Both the position numbers and the translations under genes were made by a program. Source: Bacillota bacterium LX-D (GTDB lineage Bacteria > Bacillota > DUOV01 > Zhaonellaceae). Taken from it: a stretch of 64,000 nt of DNA. The notes beneath the pieces are model-generated. The model had not been told where the DNA came from. It did not search any database and saw only the letters and a program-made list of their open reading frames with translations. Location of the stretch: NCBI GenBank assembly GCA_031628995.1, contig JAVLUO010000007.1, forward strand, positions 1 to 64,000, read 5' to 3'. Positions 53,274-62,022 of this stretch are shown piece after piece (positions within the stretch are counted from its first letter, which is position 1; each line of letters begins with the position of its first letter).

Positions 53274-53831
53274 TTAGATACCAAAAACATGGTTGCCAAT
53301 TTGACGTATTATCTTCCGTGTCCAAATCCAACTGCTTACTTGCTTATAAGGGTTCCAAAAATATAGTGCCCCGTAGGTTGGATCCCAACCATTTAAAGCA
53401 TCAATAGCTGCTTTTCTCGCTGTAGCCAAATTGGCAGTTCTCCAAATTAGCCCATTAGTTACACTTTCAAAAGCATGGGGCTGATAAATAACACCACTAA
53501 TCGTATTGGGAAAAGAGGCGTTGCGTACCCGGTTTAACATTACAGCTGCTACAGCAACCTGTCCTTCATAGGGCTCACCTGTAGCTTCACCAGCTACAAG
53601 TCTCGTCAATAAGTTAACCTCATCAGCTCTTCTTACTAAGGACCATTCTCCTTGAGTAGGTAATGCTTCCTCCTCCAGGGGTTCAGGATCGGGAATAGAT
53701 GATACTTCAAATTTAGCCCCCAGCAATTGTGGAATATCCTGTGGCTGTACTAGAGCCAGCTGACGCAAAGACACTACTGTTAACGCTAAAACTACCGCCA
53801 GCAAAATCCTTTTGCTAAAAATATTATTCAA
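53274..53831 (-). CDS. sleB: Spore cortex-lytic enzyme SleB
   Basis: A lytic transglycosylase acting on cortex muramic lactam peptidoglycan at germination. The 185-residue protein has an N-terminal signal or anchor (about 5-27) and the Hydrolase_2 domain (about 70-185): LTRLVAGEATGEPYEGQVAVAAVMLNR carries the catalytic Glu, and the end reads GALYFWNPYK. The N-terminal peptidoglycan-binding domain of Bacillus SleB is missing. The TTG start follows AGGTG. It is transcribed with ypeB. Confidence 0.92.
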   Translation of the reverse strand: MNNIFSKRILLAVVLALTVVSLRQLALVQPQDIPQLLGAKFEVSSIPDPEPLEEEALPTQGEWSLVRRADEVNLLTRLVAGEATGEPYEGQVAVAAVMLNRVRNASFPNTISGVIYQPHAFESVTNGLIWRTANLATARKAAIDALNGWDPTYGALYFWNPYKQVSSWIWTRKIIRQIGNHVFGI

Positions 53832-53984
53832 GCCTATTCACCTCTAATAAATGTTAGTACTTTTTCTTCTGTTTATTTTGGTTTAGATGGCAATAAATTA
53901 TTCCTTTGCTAACCTTAGTAACAGCAAAATATTATCCAACATAATATGCAATAGAGGCCTAAAGGAAAGGAGGCAAATTTATTC

Positions 53985-54401
53985 ATGAATTTTAACGAGG
54001 ATTTACTTGCCTTGCTGCAAAGTGCTCAGCCATTTTTAGGAGGAACAGGACAAAGAATTGTTGATTTAACTAATAACTTATACGAGCTGTTTAATAGCTC
54101 ACCCGCTCAAAACGCTCTACAAACACTCTCTGCAATAAAAAGTACAACCAGGGCTAATGCTTTATCCTTAGGGGATAGCCTAAGAGGGGAAAATCGGCAT
54201 CATCATAATCTACTAGCTCTTTTCATGCTGGTCATACTGCTCTTTCTTTCGGAAAATCCTTTAAAAAGAATTACTAAGGGTTTTTCTGTAGAGCAGCTAG
54301 AAAAAGAAGATGATGAGCAATTTGCTGAAGTGGAAAAAGAAGAGGAAGAAGACAATAAAGCAGAAGATTACGAAGAATTTACAGAACACAACGACTTCTA
54401 A
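53985..54401 (+). CDS. Hypothetical protein with acidic C-terminus
   Basis: No family recognised. The 138-residue protein has an amphipathic N-terminal half (LLQSAQPFLGGTGQRIVDLTNNLYELF), one hydrophobic helix at about 75-92 (NLLALFMLVILLFLSE) and a strongly acidic tail from residue 105 (17 or more Glu/Asp). GGAGG stands ten bases before the ATG. Its organisation recalls the next gene, which also has a helix-forming N-terminus and polar tail; both lie beside sleB-ypeB, so a spore role is possible. Confidence 0.7.
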   Translation: MNFNEDLLALLQSAQPFLGGTGQRIVDLTNNLYELFNSSPAQNALQTLSAIKSTTRANALSLGDSLRGENRHHHNLLALFMLVILLFLSENPLKRITKGFSVEQLEKEDDEQFAEVEKEEEEDNKAEDYEEFTEHNDF

Positions 54402-54405
54402 GAAA

Positions 54406-54442
54406 CCAGCCGCTAAATCATTATTAAAAGTTTAGCGGCTGG
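54406..54442 (+). terminator. Terminator
   Basis: CCAGCCGCTAAA and TTTAGCGGCTGG form a perfect 12-bp stem, followed by CGTAATTATTTT. Confidence 0.8.
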
Positions 54443-54509
54443 CGTAATTATTTTCTGCATCAAGGAATATATTATTCTAGGCTATTTCCGATGAAAGGGG
54501 GAGAACTTT

Positions 54510-54950
54510 TTGGATAAAGGGAGAGAAGATGAAGTCGATATATTTACCGGCATATTTAATTTACTGGATCGCTATCCTCATTTTACTGCTGATCACCTTT
54601 TAGGGCTACTAAGCCTCTTAACACTTTTTAACATAACAAATCTACTTAAACCTGTTACATTACGGCTGCCAAAATCCGAACTAACACAAACGATGGCTGC
54701 CAATGCTTTAGATGGCAACCTGATGCAAACTCTAACGGGACTTTTACATAACAAAAATCACGGAGGAGGAATAAATACAGGAGATATTGCCAGCTTACTT
54801 ACTAAAAATCCTACCGCTTTAATGTCCTTAATGAACATGCTCAGCACTTTAAAAGAAAAAAATCCTACTAAAAATGAAAATCAAAATGTCAAAAAAATTG
54901 TTCATGAAGAAAGCAAAAGCATTGCTAACAAAGATAAAAATAATCCATAA
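54510..54950 (+). CDS. Hypothetical protein
   Basis: No family recognised. It is a 146-residue protein, starting with TTG behind GGGGGAG. It has a hydrophobic stretch at about 27-47 (ADHLLGLLSLLTLFNITNLL) and a Met/Leu-rich middle. The C-terminus is Lys/Asn-rich. It is arranged in tandem with the preceding gene, each with its own terminator. Confidence 0.6.
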   Translation: MDKGREDEVDIFTGIFNLLDRYPHFTADHLLGLLSLLTLFNITNLLKPVTLRLPKSELTQTMAANALDGNLMQTLTGLLHNKNHGGGINTGDIASLLTKNPTALMSLMNMLSTLKEKNPTKNENQNVKKIVHEESKSIANKDKNNP

Positions 54951-54976
54951 AAGCCGTACTTTTAGTACGGCTTTTA
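54949..54976. terminator. Terminator
   Basis: AAAAGCCGTAC and GTACGGCTTTT form an 11-bp stem between two convergent genes, with T-runs on both strands. Confidence 0.85.
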
Positions 54977-55012
54977 TTCTTTAATCTAAATTCATCTAAT
55001 TAATTGACTAGA

Positions 55013-55249
55013 CTAATTCCATTGACAAATTAATATAAAAAGAATGAGTATAATTAAAAAGTTGTTGCCACATCCTTTGTTTTTATTGTGCTTATGGTAT
55101 TCGTGACAATTTCGCTCATGATGTCCGCACTGATCATCCTGGTCACTATAATCATGATGTCTTTGGCTTAAACCTTCCACTTCGAATCCTTCACATTCAA
55201 CTTTTTCTTCTTCTATCTCTTGTTCAAAAATACCCTCCATATCGCTCAT
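55013..55249 (-). CDS. Small His/Cys/Asp-rich protein with hydrophobic C-terminus
   Basis: A 78-residue protein. The N-terminal third is acidic and the middle rich in His, Cys and Asp (HHDYSDQDDQCGHHERNCHEYHKHNK), suggesting metal binding. The last 17 residues (GNNFLIILILFILICQW) resemble the C-terminal anchor of YjcZ-like small sporulation proteins. GGAGGAGTAGGAA precedes the ATG. A spore-coat or envelope location is an inference. Confidence 0.6.
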   Translation of the reverse strand: MSDMEGIFEQEIEEEKVECEGFEVEGLSQRHHDYSDQDDQCGHHERNCHEYHKHNKNKGCGNNFLIILILFILICQWN

Positions 55250-55335
55250 TTCCTACTCCTCCTAACCTTTATTGGACTAATATATTTTATGCAGCTCCTT
55301 ATAGGAGGTAACAGCCAAATAAAACCATTACGCTA

Positions 55336-55363
55336 GAAAAGCCGCAAACATTAGCGGCTTTTC
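55336..55363 (-). terminator. Terminator of the SPOCS/LysM gene
   Basis: GAAAAGCCGC and GCGGCTTTTC form a 10-bp stem directly after the stop. Confidence 0.85.
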
Positions 55364-55365
55364 TA

Positions 55366-57252
55366 TTATCCTTTAGTGCCAGAGGCACCGCAGGGGATTT
55401 TTATCCAAGTATTAACCTGTAAATTATTTGGTTCTATACCAGGGTTCTGTGCCACTATAGCTTCCACAGTTGTATTGTAACGTTGTGCTAGTTTATACAA
55501 AGTATCTCCAGGCTGAATGCGGTAATAACAGAAGCTGTGGCTTGGTTTTCCCGGTTCAGGTTTAAGTGTTCCCTCAGGAGTTGGTGTACCTGTTGGCTTA
55601 ATTGGCTTTTCCTTACCTGGTTTAGGCTTTTTAGTTGGTGCAGGTGTAACTGTTGGTGTTGGTGTTGGTGTTGGCGTTGGCGTTGGCGTTGGCATTGGTG
55701 TAGGTGCTAATGTTGGTGTAGGAGTAGGTGTAGCTGTAGGTACTGGTGTTTCTGTAGGGCATGGTAATTCAGGCTCTTCTTCATTTTCTTCCAGGGTAAC
55801 GTCAACTACAACTACCTCTTCTTTCGTTTCCGTAACTTTCACCTCTACATCTAAGACGGCCATTTGTTGCCAAGGGTATTCTTCCGGTGTGAAATGGCGG
55901 CCATGAAGGCATTCCTCATCATAGTTTGGCGGGCTTAAATCAATGTCTTCAATATCGCAATTTATATCAAAATTCATTCCAGGTTCAGCGTCGAATATGT
56001 CTATGGTAGTAGAAAATGGTTCTTTAACTGCTTTTCTCCAGACAGCATTGTCGCATAATCCTACATAAGAAATATGCTTGCATAAATTTCCTTGAACTGT
56101 TGCTTGACCTTGCCTTAGCCTTGATTCTTTCCTGTTAAAATTAGCCTGAGCATCAATACCTATTATTCTTTGAACCGGCTGATCAAAACAAATTTCATTC
56201 TGTACAGTTACTTTGGATCTTCCCCTACCAACTATATTTTCGCATTTCAAGATATCCCTTTCAACTTTTAGGTGAGGGCCTTCTACATCTTTAATATATT
56301 CTAAATCCAGGTCTTCTGTTACCTTTACTTTAACTTTTATTTCCGCTTCCTGGGTAGCTTCATCCTCCATGCCAGTTTTTAACTCAACTTTAGCCGATTC
56401 TACAATGGCATCAACCATTACTTCCATGGCCTCTGTAACTCCCGGCAAGTCAAAAACTACTTCCCATTCTTCATCTACACTAGTTTCAAACATTTTTTGG
56501 CTGTCTTTTTCCACATAAAAAATTTGCTTATGTAAGACACCTGCAACTTCTACCTGATCGGTCATAATCTCAGTTTCAATATCTGTAATCTTGGCTTGCA
56601 CATCTTTAATCATTTCCACCTGACGGGGAAACTCTAAATCTGTGTTTAACTCAAATCTCTTTTCTCCCTGACCAGTAATATTGTGAATAGTTAATTGCCC
56701 TTTGACCACATGCATCTCTTTATTATTGGACATCATTACATCTGTTACAATATCCATTTCCGTTGTCCGAGTAGCTTTAGAATACAACTCTAAAGTAATA
56801 TCCTGACTCCAAACATCAGGTTTATTATGTTTACCAGTACTTTCTTCTGCCTGTGTAACAGCATTCACCATACCTTCACAAGCAATTGTATCTTCGGGCC
56901 TAACTCCCGGCATTTCAATAGTGCAAGTGAAAGACTCTTCCATAGGCAGATCATAAACCCCACCTGCCTCGTACTCAACTCCTTCAAAGCACCCATCCAT
57001 TGCAGCTACCCAGGTAATTTGTTTATACAGCTGGCCCCTTATTACTCCTGTATCATAGTCAGACTGTGCTTCCAAATTCTTAACATCAATATGTACATCT
57101 TTAATTTTTTTTACTTCTACGGGAAATTCCATTGTATTGGTTAAATTCACATGATTTGTACTATTTCTCACAACTGATTCGGCACAAACTCTTCTCTTTA
57201 CAACCTCTAAGTTATCTGCCAAAGATAGCTCCTCCTCTCCCAAATGTTTCAT
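55366..57252 (-). CDS. SPOCS (DUF3794) and LysM domain protein, SipL-like
   Basis: A 628-residue protein. It contains at least three SPOCS/DUF3794 units in about residues 10-460 (each with a pattern like VxGxLxKQIxYV). A Pro/Thr linker of TP repeats (about 505-550) and a basic stretch follow, and the protein ends with a LysM domain (about 575-622, YYRIQPGDTLYKLAQRYNTTVEAIVAQNP). SPOCS plus terminal LysM is the arrangement of clostridial SipL and Bacillus SpoVID, which anchor the spore coat to SpoIVA. It is longer than SipL, so orthology is uncertain. Confidence 0.82.
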   Translation of the reverse strand: MKHLGEEELSLADNLEVVKRRVCAESVVRNSTNHVNLTNTMEFPVEVKKIKDVHIDVKNLEAQSDYDTGVIRGQLYKQITWVAAMDGCFEGVEYEAGGVYDLPMEESFTCTIEMPGVRPEDTIACEGMVNAVTQAEESTGKHNKPDVWSQDITLELYSKATRTTEMDIVTDVMMSNNKEMHVVKGQLTIHNITGQGEKRFELNTDLEFPRQVEMIKDVQAKITDIETEIMTDQVEVAGVLHKQIFYVEKDSQKMFETSVDEEWEVVFDLPGVTEAMEVMVDAIVESAKVELKTGMEDEATQEAEIKVKVKVTEDLDLEYIKDVEGPHLKVERDILKCENIVGRGRSKVTVQNEICFDQPVQRIIGIDAQANFNRKESRLRQGQATVQGNLCKHISYVGLCDNAVWRKAVKEPFSTTIDIFDAEPGMNFDINCDIEDIDLSPPNYDEECLHGRHFTPEEYPWQQMAVLDVEVKVTETKEEVVVVDVTLEENEEEPELPCPTETPVPTATPTPTPTLAPTPMPTPTPTPTPTPTPTVTPAPTKKPKPGKEKPIKPTGTPTPEGTLKPEPGKPSHSFCYYRIQPGDTLYKLAQRYNTTVEAIVAQNPGIEPNNLQVNTWIKIPCGASGTKG

Positions 57253-57402
57253 AATAATATATGCAAAAAAAAGGGAAAAGTGCTATTTATTTTTTAATTT
57301 CAAAATTCATTTTTTATTTTTAAACTACTATGAAAAATAATACTTTATTGGTATGCTTTAACTATAGATCTTTATCAGCACAATAAACATGGGGGTGGGA
57401 CA

Positions 57403-58116
57403 ATGGGAGATGCAATTTTTAAGCAAAAAAGCGGTATTTTAGGTGTGGGAATTGCGGCACCTTGCGGGATTATTACTCCTGAACAATTAATTGGCTTAGG
57501 AACCCTGAGTAAGAAAGTAAAAAGTTTAGGAAGTAAATTAACTACTAGACAGACAATTATTTTTTTAATTAAAGAGGAAAAACTTAAGGATTTCCAGGCA
57601 GGTGTTCAAGAGCTTGGCTTACGGATTGGCTCCTTTGGTGAAGTTATTCGCAATGTAAAAAGCTGCGCAGGTGGGGAACAGTTTTGCTTACGAAGTTTAA
57701 CAGACGTCTTTAAGTTAGCAACTGAACTTCAAGAAATATATATGGACCAAAAGGTGCCTCATGATTTTAAAATTTCCGTAGCAGGGTGCCAACGAGGCTG
57801 CACTGACCCGCTCTGTGCCGATTACGGCATTATTGCTACCGGGCCTGATACCTATAGTATTTATTTAGGAGGGCGAGGAGGAAGCAGGCAGCCGGAACAT
57901 GGAACTTTACTCTGTTCGGAAGTTAATGTCCAGGGTGTAAAAGCTGTACTGGACTTTGTCCTGGATAAATACCGTTCTTTAGGTCAGCCCAAAGAACGAA
58001 TTTGTAAAACCATTGGAAGAATAGGAATAGAACAGTTTACGCCTGATAATGAGTTCTTAAATAAATATCAACCTGAAGATAGTGATAACGATTTTCTACA
58101 ATTTTTAGGAAGGTGA
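57403..58116 (+). CDS. Siroheme/Fe-S reductase-like protein (nitrite/sulfite reductase family, single unit)
   Basis: A 237-residue protein with a nitrite/sulfite reductase ferredoxin-like half domain (about 12-80; GVGIAAPCGIITPEQLIGLG) and a partial siroheme-4Fe4S domain. Cysteines at 88, 95, 129, 133 and 138 occur in CAGGEQFC and CQRGCTDPLC. The second pair has the C-x3-C spacing of siroheme enzymes; the first is C-x6-C rather than the usual C-x5-C. Standard sulfite reductases have two such repeats. Substrate unknown. The gene ends 7 bp before the Cys-rich gene, so they form an operon. Confidence 0.8.
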   Translation: MGDAIFKQKSGILGVGIAAPCGIITPEQLIGLGTLSKKVKSLGSKLTTRQTIIFLIKEEKLKDFQAGVQELGLRIGSFGEVIRNVKSCAGGEQFCLRSLTDVFKLATELQEIYMDQKVPHDFKISVAGCQRGCTDPLCADYGIIATGPDTYSIYLGGRGGSRQPEHGTLLCSEVNVQGVKAVLDFVLDKYRSLGQPKERICKTIGRIGIEQFTPDNEFLNKYQPEDSDNDFLQFLGR

Positions 58117-58123
58117 GAGTCAA

Positions 58124-58558
58124 ATGTCTGCAAGTAATATAGATATCGCTAAGATTAATCAAGTTGTGCAGAAATGCTGTAAAACCACAGAAGAGTGCTC
58201 CAAATGTGCCCAGGGAAAATGTCTGATTGGTTTTGCTAAAATAGCGCTGGAATATGCTGAAAAGAAAAATGTTGTGAGCATTGCTAAAGGAGGCAGCTTA
58301 GTTCCAACGGGAGATTACAAAATTTATTACCAAGAGGATCTAATAAACGCATTAGTGGAGGTTCTAAGCCAATGCCAAGATTGTCAAGATAACCATGAAA
58401 ACGATTGTATCATTAATATAATCCGCATGTCCTTAGAAACAGCCCTCCTAGGAGAAAACATTCCCTACGAAGGAAGTGCCTTTGGCTACTTAATGCAAGT
58501 ATTGAAAAAGGATAGCACTATTGGGCAAAAGCTCTTGGATAAGTTCAAAAATAAATAA
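58124..58558 (+). CDS. Cys-rich protein of unknown function, partner of the reductase-like gene
   Basis: No family recognised. It is a 144-residue protein with an N-terminal cluster CC-x5-C-x2-C-x4-C in residues 17-35 and a second cluster CQDCQDNHENDC around 85. The segments between are helical. Such spacing fits an Fe-S or zinc site, but no known motif is complete. It follows the siroheme-type gene by 7 bp, GGAAGGTGAG being its ribosome binding site, so it is probably its electron donor or accessory protein. Confidence 0.65.
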   Translation: MSASNIDIAKINQVVQKCCKTTEECSKCAQGKCLIGFAKIALEYAEKKNVVSIAKGGSLVPTGDYKIYYQEDLINALVEVLSQCQDCQDNHENDCIINIIRMSLETALLGENIPYEGSAFGYLMQVLKKDSTIGQKLLDKFKNK

Positions 58559-58568
58559 CTTTAGTCAG

Positions 58569-58690
58569 ATCGAGTAAGGTAAAGCCGAAGTAATTTGCTT
58601 CGGCTTTATCCTTCTCACAGAACCGTACATACAGGTCTCGTATACGGCTCCTGATAAACTCAGTCTGATTTCCCTAACCTAGAAATTGAT
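58569..58690 (-). mobile_element. Group II intron 3' remnant 1 (domains V and VI)
   Basis: On the minus strand GAGCCGTATACGAGACCTGTATGTACGGTTC (given here as its start GAGCCGTATACGAG and end GTATGTACGGTTC at 58620-58651) folds as domain V, with the AGC triad. A long hairpin (GCCGAAG/CTTCGGC) and TTACTCGAT follow as domain VI and the intron 3' end. About 92 bp are nearly the same as in remnant 2. Its right boundary is not sharp. It lies between convergent genes. Confidence 0.8.
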
Positions 58691-58726
58691 GGTGTGGGGA
58701 GCAAAAGATAGTCTATGCTGAATTAG

Positions 58727-60133
58727 TTAATAAAGATGCAGCAATTTTAATATAGGATTTAAAAAGTTTAATCCACTTAATAAAACGAGAATAATAGCCA
58801 CGGGGGTTATATATTTTAAGATAAGGGTAATTATCCTCAATAGTCTTATATTTTGTATTTTTCCGTTATTAGATGCTTCTTGAGCAATATTTTTAAAGCC
58901 CCATTTCCAAGCTAAAAAAACTGCCGTTGCCAAGCCAGCTAAGGGCATTAAGATATTTGAGGTAGTATAGTCAAACAAATCAAACATAGTTTTGCCAAAA
59001 AGTTTAAAATCACTTAAGACACTGAAGGATAAGGTAGCTGTGGAGCCTACAAGCATTAAAGCCCCTAATGTAAGTAAAACTGCCTTAGGACGGGAAAGCT
59101 TAAACTCTTCTGTAAAATAAGCTACAGGTACTTCGAACATTGAAGTAATGGCCGTAGTTGCGGCAATAGCGGAAAGGATAAAAAACAAAACCATAAAAAC
59201 ATTGCCTAATGGCATGGAGCTAAAGACAGTAGGAATAGTAATAAACAACAATGAAGCTCCTGCATCAGGTTGAAAACCAAAGGCAAATACTGCAGGGAAA
59301 ATAGCTAATCCTGCTAAAATGGAAACTAGAGTATCGGAAAGAGCAACTTTTGCCGCCGTACTCACTAAGTTTTCTTTTTTGCTAATATAGCTGCCGTAGG
59401 TAACCATTGTACCAATACCAATGGAAAGCTTAAAAAAAGATAAGCCTAAAGCTGTTAGAACTACCGCCCCTGTAATTTTTGAAAAATCAGGCTGGAAAAG
59501 AAATTTTACACCTTCCCAGGCATTAGGCAAAGTCAGTGCTCTCAGATCAGATATAATTAGTAGAAAAAATAAAATGGGCATGAGAATTTTAGTGACTCGT
59601 TCAATGCCATTACTTACCCCAGCTAAGATAATACAACTAGTTACCAGCAATACCATAAACTGCCAAAATAAAGGTTCTCCCACTCCGCTGACAAATGTAT
59701 TAAATACGCTGCCCGTTATCTCTGGTTTAGTGGTTGACAAAACTCTGCTGGCAGCTTTAAAAATATAAGCATATACCCAACCTGCCACATTAGAATAAAA
59801 GGCCATAATCAAGAAAGCTGAAATGCAGCCCGTCAAACCTGTCAAAAACCAGGGTGTCCTGGGAGCCAATTTTTTAAATGCTCCTACGGGATTGGCATTT
59901 GTAGTTCGTCCGATAATCAATTCACTTAACAGTAAAGGCAACCCCACAAGGATTAAGCAGATTAAATAAATGAGAATAAAAGCTGCTCCACCGTTTTGTC
60001 CCGCTAGGAAAGGGAACTTCCAAATGTTACCTAAACCAATGGCAGAGCCTAAAGTAGCAGCAATAACACCTAAGCTAGTAACAAACTTATCCCGCCCTAA
60101 ATTATGTTTTCTTTTTTCAGCATTATTCTGCAC
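58727..60133 (-). CDS. Neurotransmitter:sodium symporter (NSS/SLC6) family transporter
   Basis: A 468-residue membrane protein with about 11-12 helices. The first helix has GSAIGLGNIWKFPFLAGQNGG, the conserved NSS sodium/substrate site, and the second reads AAFILIYLICLILVGLPLLLSE. Bacterial members such as LeuT import amino acids with sodium; MhsT-like specificity cannot be told. It is single, flanked by the intron remnant downstream. Confidence 0.93.
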   Translation of the reverse strand: MQNNAEKRKHNLGRDKFVTSLGVIAATLGSAIGLGNIWKFPFLAGQNGGAAFILIYLICLILVGLPLLLSELIIGRTTNANPVGAFKKLAPRTPWFLTGLTGCISAFLIMAFYSNVAGWVYAYIFKAASRVLSTTKPEITGSVFNTFVSGVGEPLFWQFMVLLVTSCIILAGVSNGIERVTKILMPILFFLLIISDLRALTLPNAWEGVKFLFQPDFSKITGAVVLTALGLSFFKLSIGIGTMVTYGSYISKKENLVSTAAKVALSDTLVSILAGLAIFPAVFAFGFQPDAGASLLFITIPTVFSSMPLGNVFMVLFFILSAIAATTAITSMFEVPVAYFTEEFKLSRPKAVLLTLGALMLVGSTATLSFSVLSDFKLFGKTMFDLFDYTTSNILMPLAGLATAVFLAWKWGFKNIAQEASNNGKIQNIRLLRIITLILKYITPVAIILVLLSGLNFLNPILKLLHLY

Positions 60134-60255
60134 CCTACTGCCCCCTTATTTAAACTTATAATATGATTATAATCCCGGCTTATTAAATTTTGTTATTTAT
60201 GTACATATTTGTTATGATAATTAGTAAATTGTGCAATAGATAGGAGAACTTGTTC

Positions 60256-62022
60256 ATGAAAGTGTTGCTAACTACTTTAAATTCTAAACATATTCATTCA
60301 TCCTTATCCATCTACTATTTACAAAGCTACTGTCAAAAATTCCGAGACAATATTAGTATTCAGGAATTTACCATTAACCAAAATGAGGATAAGATACTTG
60401 CTGAACTTTATAAAGGCTCCTATGACCTTATTTGCTTTTCCTGTTATATTTGGAATATTACCAAGACCTTAGAGATAATTGAACACTTAAAAAAAGTTCA
60501 GCCCAAAGTAAAAATCCTTTTAGGAGGCCCTGAGGTTACTTATGACCCTCAAGAGATCCTTACAGAGCATCTGTCTATCGACTATATAATTTGCGGTGAA
60601 GGTGAAGAAACCTTTCAAGAGCTCCTTAATCATCTTATTCTAGGTCAAGGAAACCTAGAAGACATTAAAGGTTTGGTTTACCGTTTAGACCAAAGAATTA
60701 CGGTAAACCAACCTAGGCCTTTAATCCAACAGCTAGATAAAATACCTTTTCCCTACCTAGAGAACATGGATAGCTTAACCAATAAAATCATTTATTATGA
60801 AAGTTCTAGAGGCTGCCCCCATAGTTGCACCTACTGCCTATCTTCAACAATTAAAGGAGTAAGATTTTTTTCCTTACCTAGGATAAAAAAAGATTTGCAA
60901 TTTTTCTTAGACGCCCGTGTTCAGCAAGTCAAATTTGTTGACCGGACTTTTAATGTTAAAAAAAGTCATTGTTTAGAAATTTGGCAGTTCATTGCCGCCC
61001 ATGATAACGGATATACAAATTTTCATTTTGAAATTACTGGTGATTTATTAGATGAAGAAGAACTCAATTTTTTAAGCAAAGTTCGACCTGGTTTATTTCA
61101 ATTTGAGATTGGAGTCCAATCAACTTGTGAGGAAACTATGGAAGCTATTAACCGTCAAGTTGATTTACAAAAGTTAAGTAAAAGCATTAAGCGGCTTTTA
61201 GCTACCCCTAATATCCATTTACATTTGGATTTAATTGCCGGATTACCTAAGGAAGGCTATACTACATTTCAGACATCTTTTAATCAAGTATATGCTCTAC
61301 AGCCCCACAATTTACAATTAGGTTTTTTAAAGCTTTTAAAAGGGTCTGCCATCAGGGAACAACAACAGCTCTACAACTATTTATATAAAAGTACTCCTCC
61401 TTACGAAGTACTACAAAACAAGTTTATTAGCTATAAAGAAATTTTAGCATTAAAAAACATTGAGGAACTTCTGGAACTTTACTTTAATTCAGGAAGTTTT
61501 CAATTTTCCTTAGAATTTATTTGTACTAACTTTTATCAAAGTTCATTTAGATTCTATGAAGATCTAAGCAATTACTGGGAACATAATGGGCTTTATTCTT
61601 TAGCTCATAGCCAAAAAGAACTGTATAAAATACTTTTAACTTTCTATCAAAACATGGAACTTCCCCATGTCCATGTCTTTATAGAAGTTTTAAAGTTAGA
61701 TTATCTTTGCCATGTAAAAAGCATTGTTCCCGATTTTTTGCATGGGGTAGATGACCCTCATTTTAAAAATAAATGTTACGAATTTTTACGAGTTCCTGAA
61801 CACATTCAGCACTATCTACCCCACTACAGCTCTCTCTCGGCCAAACAGATTGCTAAAAAGGTTCACTTTGAGCACTTTAACTATAATGTACAAAAGATTA
61901 TTAAAAACCCTGGCGGCAAAAACTATACCCCAGACAAAGTTACTCTGCTATTTGATTATGGTCATCCCAGTAAGCATTTTAAGCGAAGTCCTTTTATCTT
62001 AGTACCTGTGAACATCGAGTAA
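60256..62022 (+). CDS. B12-binding domain radical SAM protein (DUF4080 type)
   Basis: A 588-residue protein. The N-terminal B12-binding-like Rossmann domain (about 1-140) has KVKILLGGPEVTYDPQEIL. A radical SAM domain follows (about 170-390) with the cluster motif SRGCPHSCTYCLSS. The C-terminal region is of the DUF4080 type. It would catalyse a radical modification such as methylation; the target is unknown. ATG 60256 has TAGGAGA nine bases upstream. The last two codons and the stop (62014-62022) lie in intron remnant 2, so the native C-terminus has probably been changed. Confidence 0.88.
   Translation: MKVLLTTLNSKHIHSSLSIYYLQSYCQKFRDNISIQEFTINQNEDKILAELYKGSYDLICFSCYIWNITKTLEIIEHLKKVQPKVKILLGGPEVTYDPQEILTEHLSIDYIICGEGEETFQELLNHLILGQGNLEDIKGLVYRLDQRITVNQPRPLIQQLDKIPFPYLENMDSLTNKIIYYESSRGCPHSCTYCLSSTIKGVRFFSLPRIKKDLQFFLDARVQQVKFVDRTFNVKKSHCLEIWQFIAAHDNGYTNFHFEITGDLLDEEELNFLSKVRPGLFQFEIGVQSTCEETMEAINRQVDLQKLSKSIKRLLATPNIHLHLDLIAGLPKEGYTTFQTSFNQVYALQPHNLQLGFLKLLKGSAIREQQQLYNYLYKSTPPYEVLQNKFISYKEILALKNIEELLELYFNSGSFQFSLEFICTNFYQSSFRFYEDLSNYWEHNGLYSLAHSQKELYKILLTFYQNMELPHVHVFIEVLKLDYLCHVKSIVPDFLHGVDDPHFKNKCYEFLRVPEHIQHYLPHYSSLSAKQIAKKVHFEHFNYNVQKIIKNPGGKNYTPDKVTLLFDYGHPSKHFKRSPFILVPVNIE

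Noticed and set aside
55640-55745. Tandem repeat that could be a CRISPR or minisatellite
   Set aside because: It is a codon-level TP repeat within the SPOCS/LysM gene, without spacers. No CRISPR array was seen in the window.
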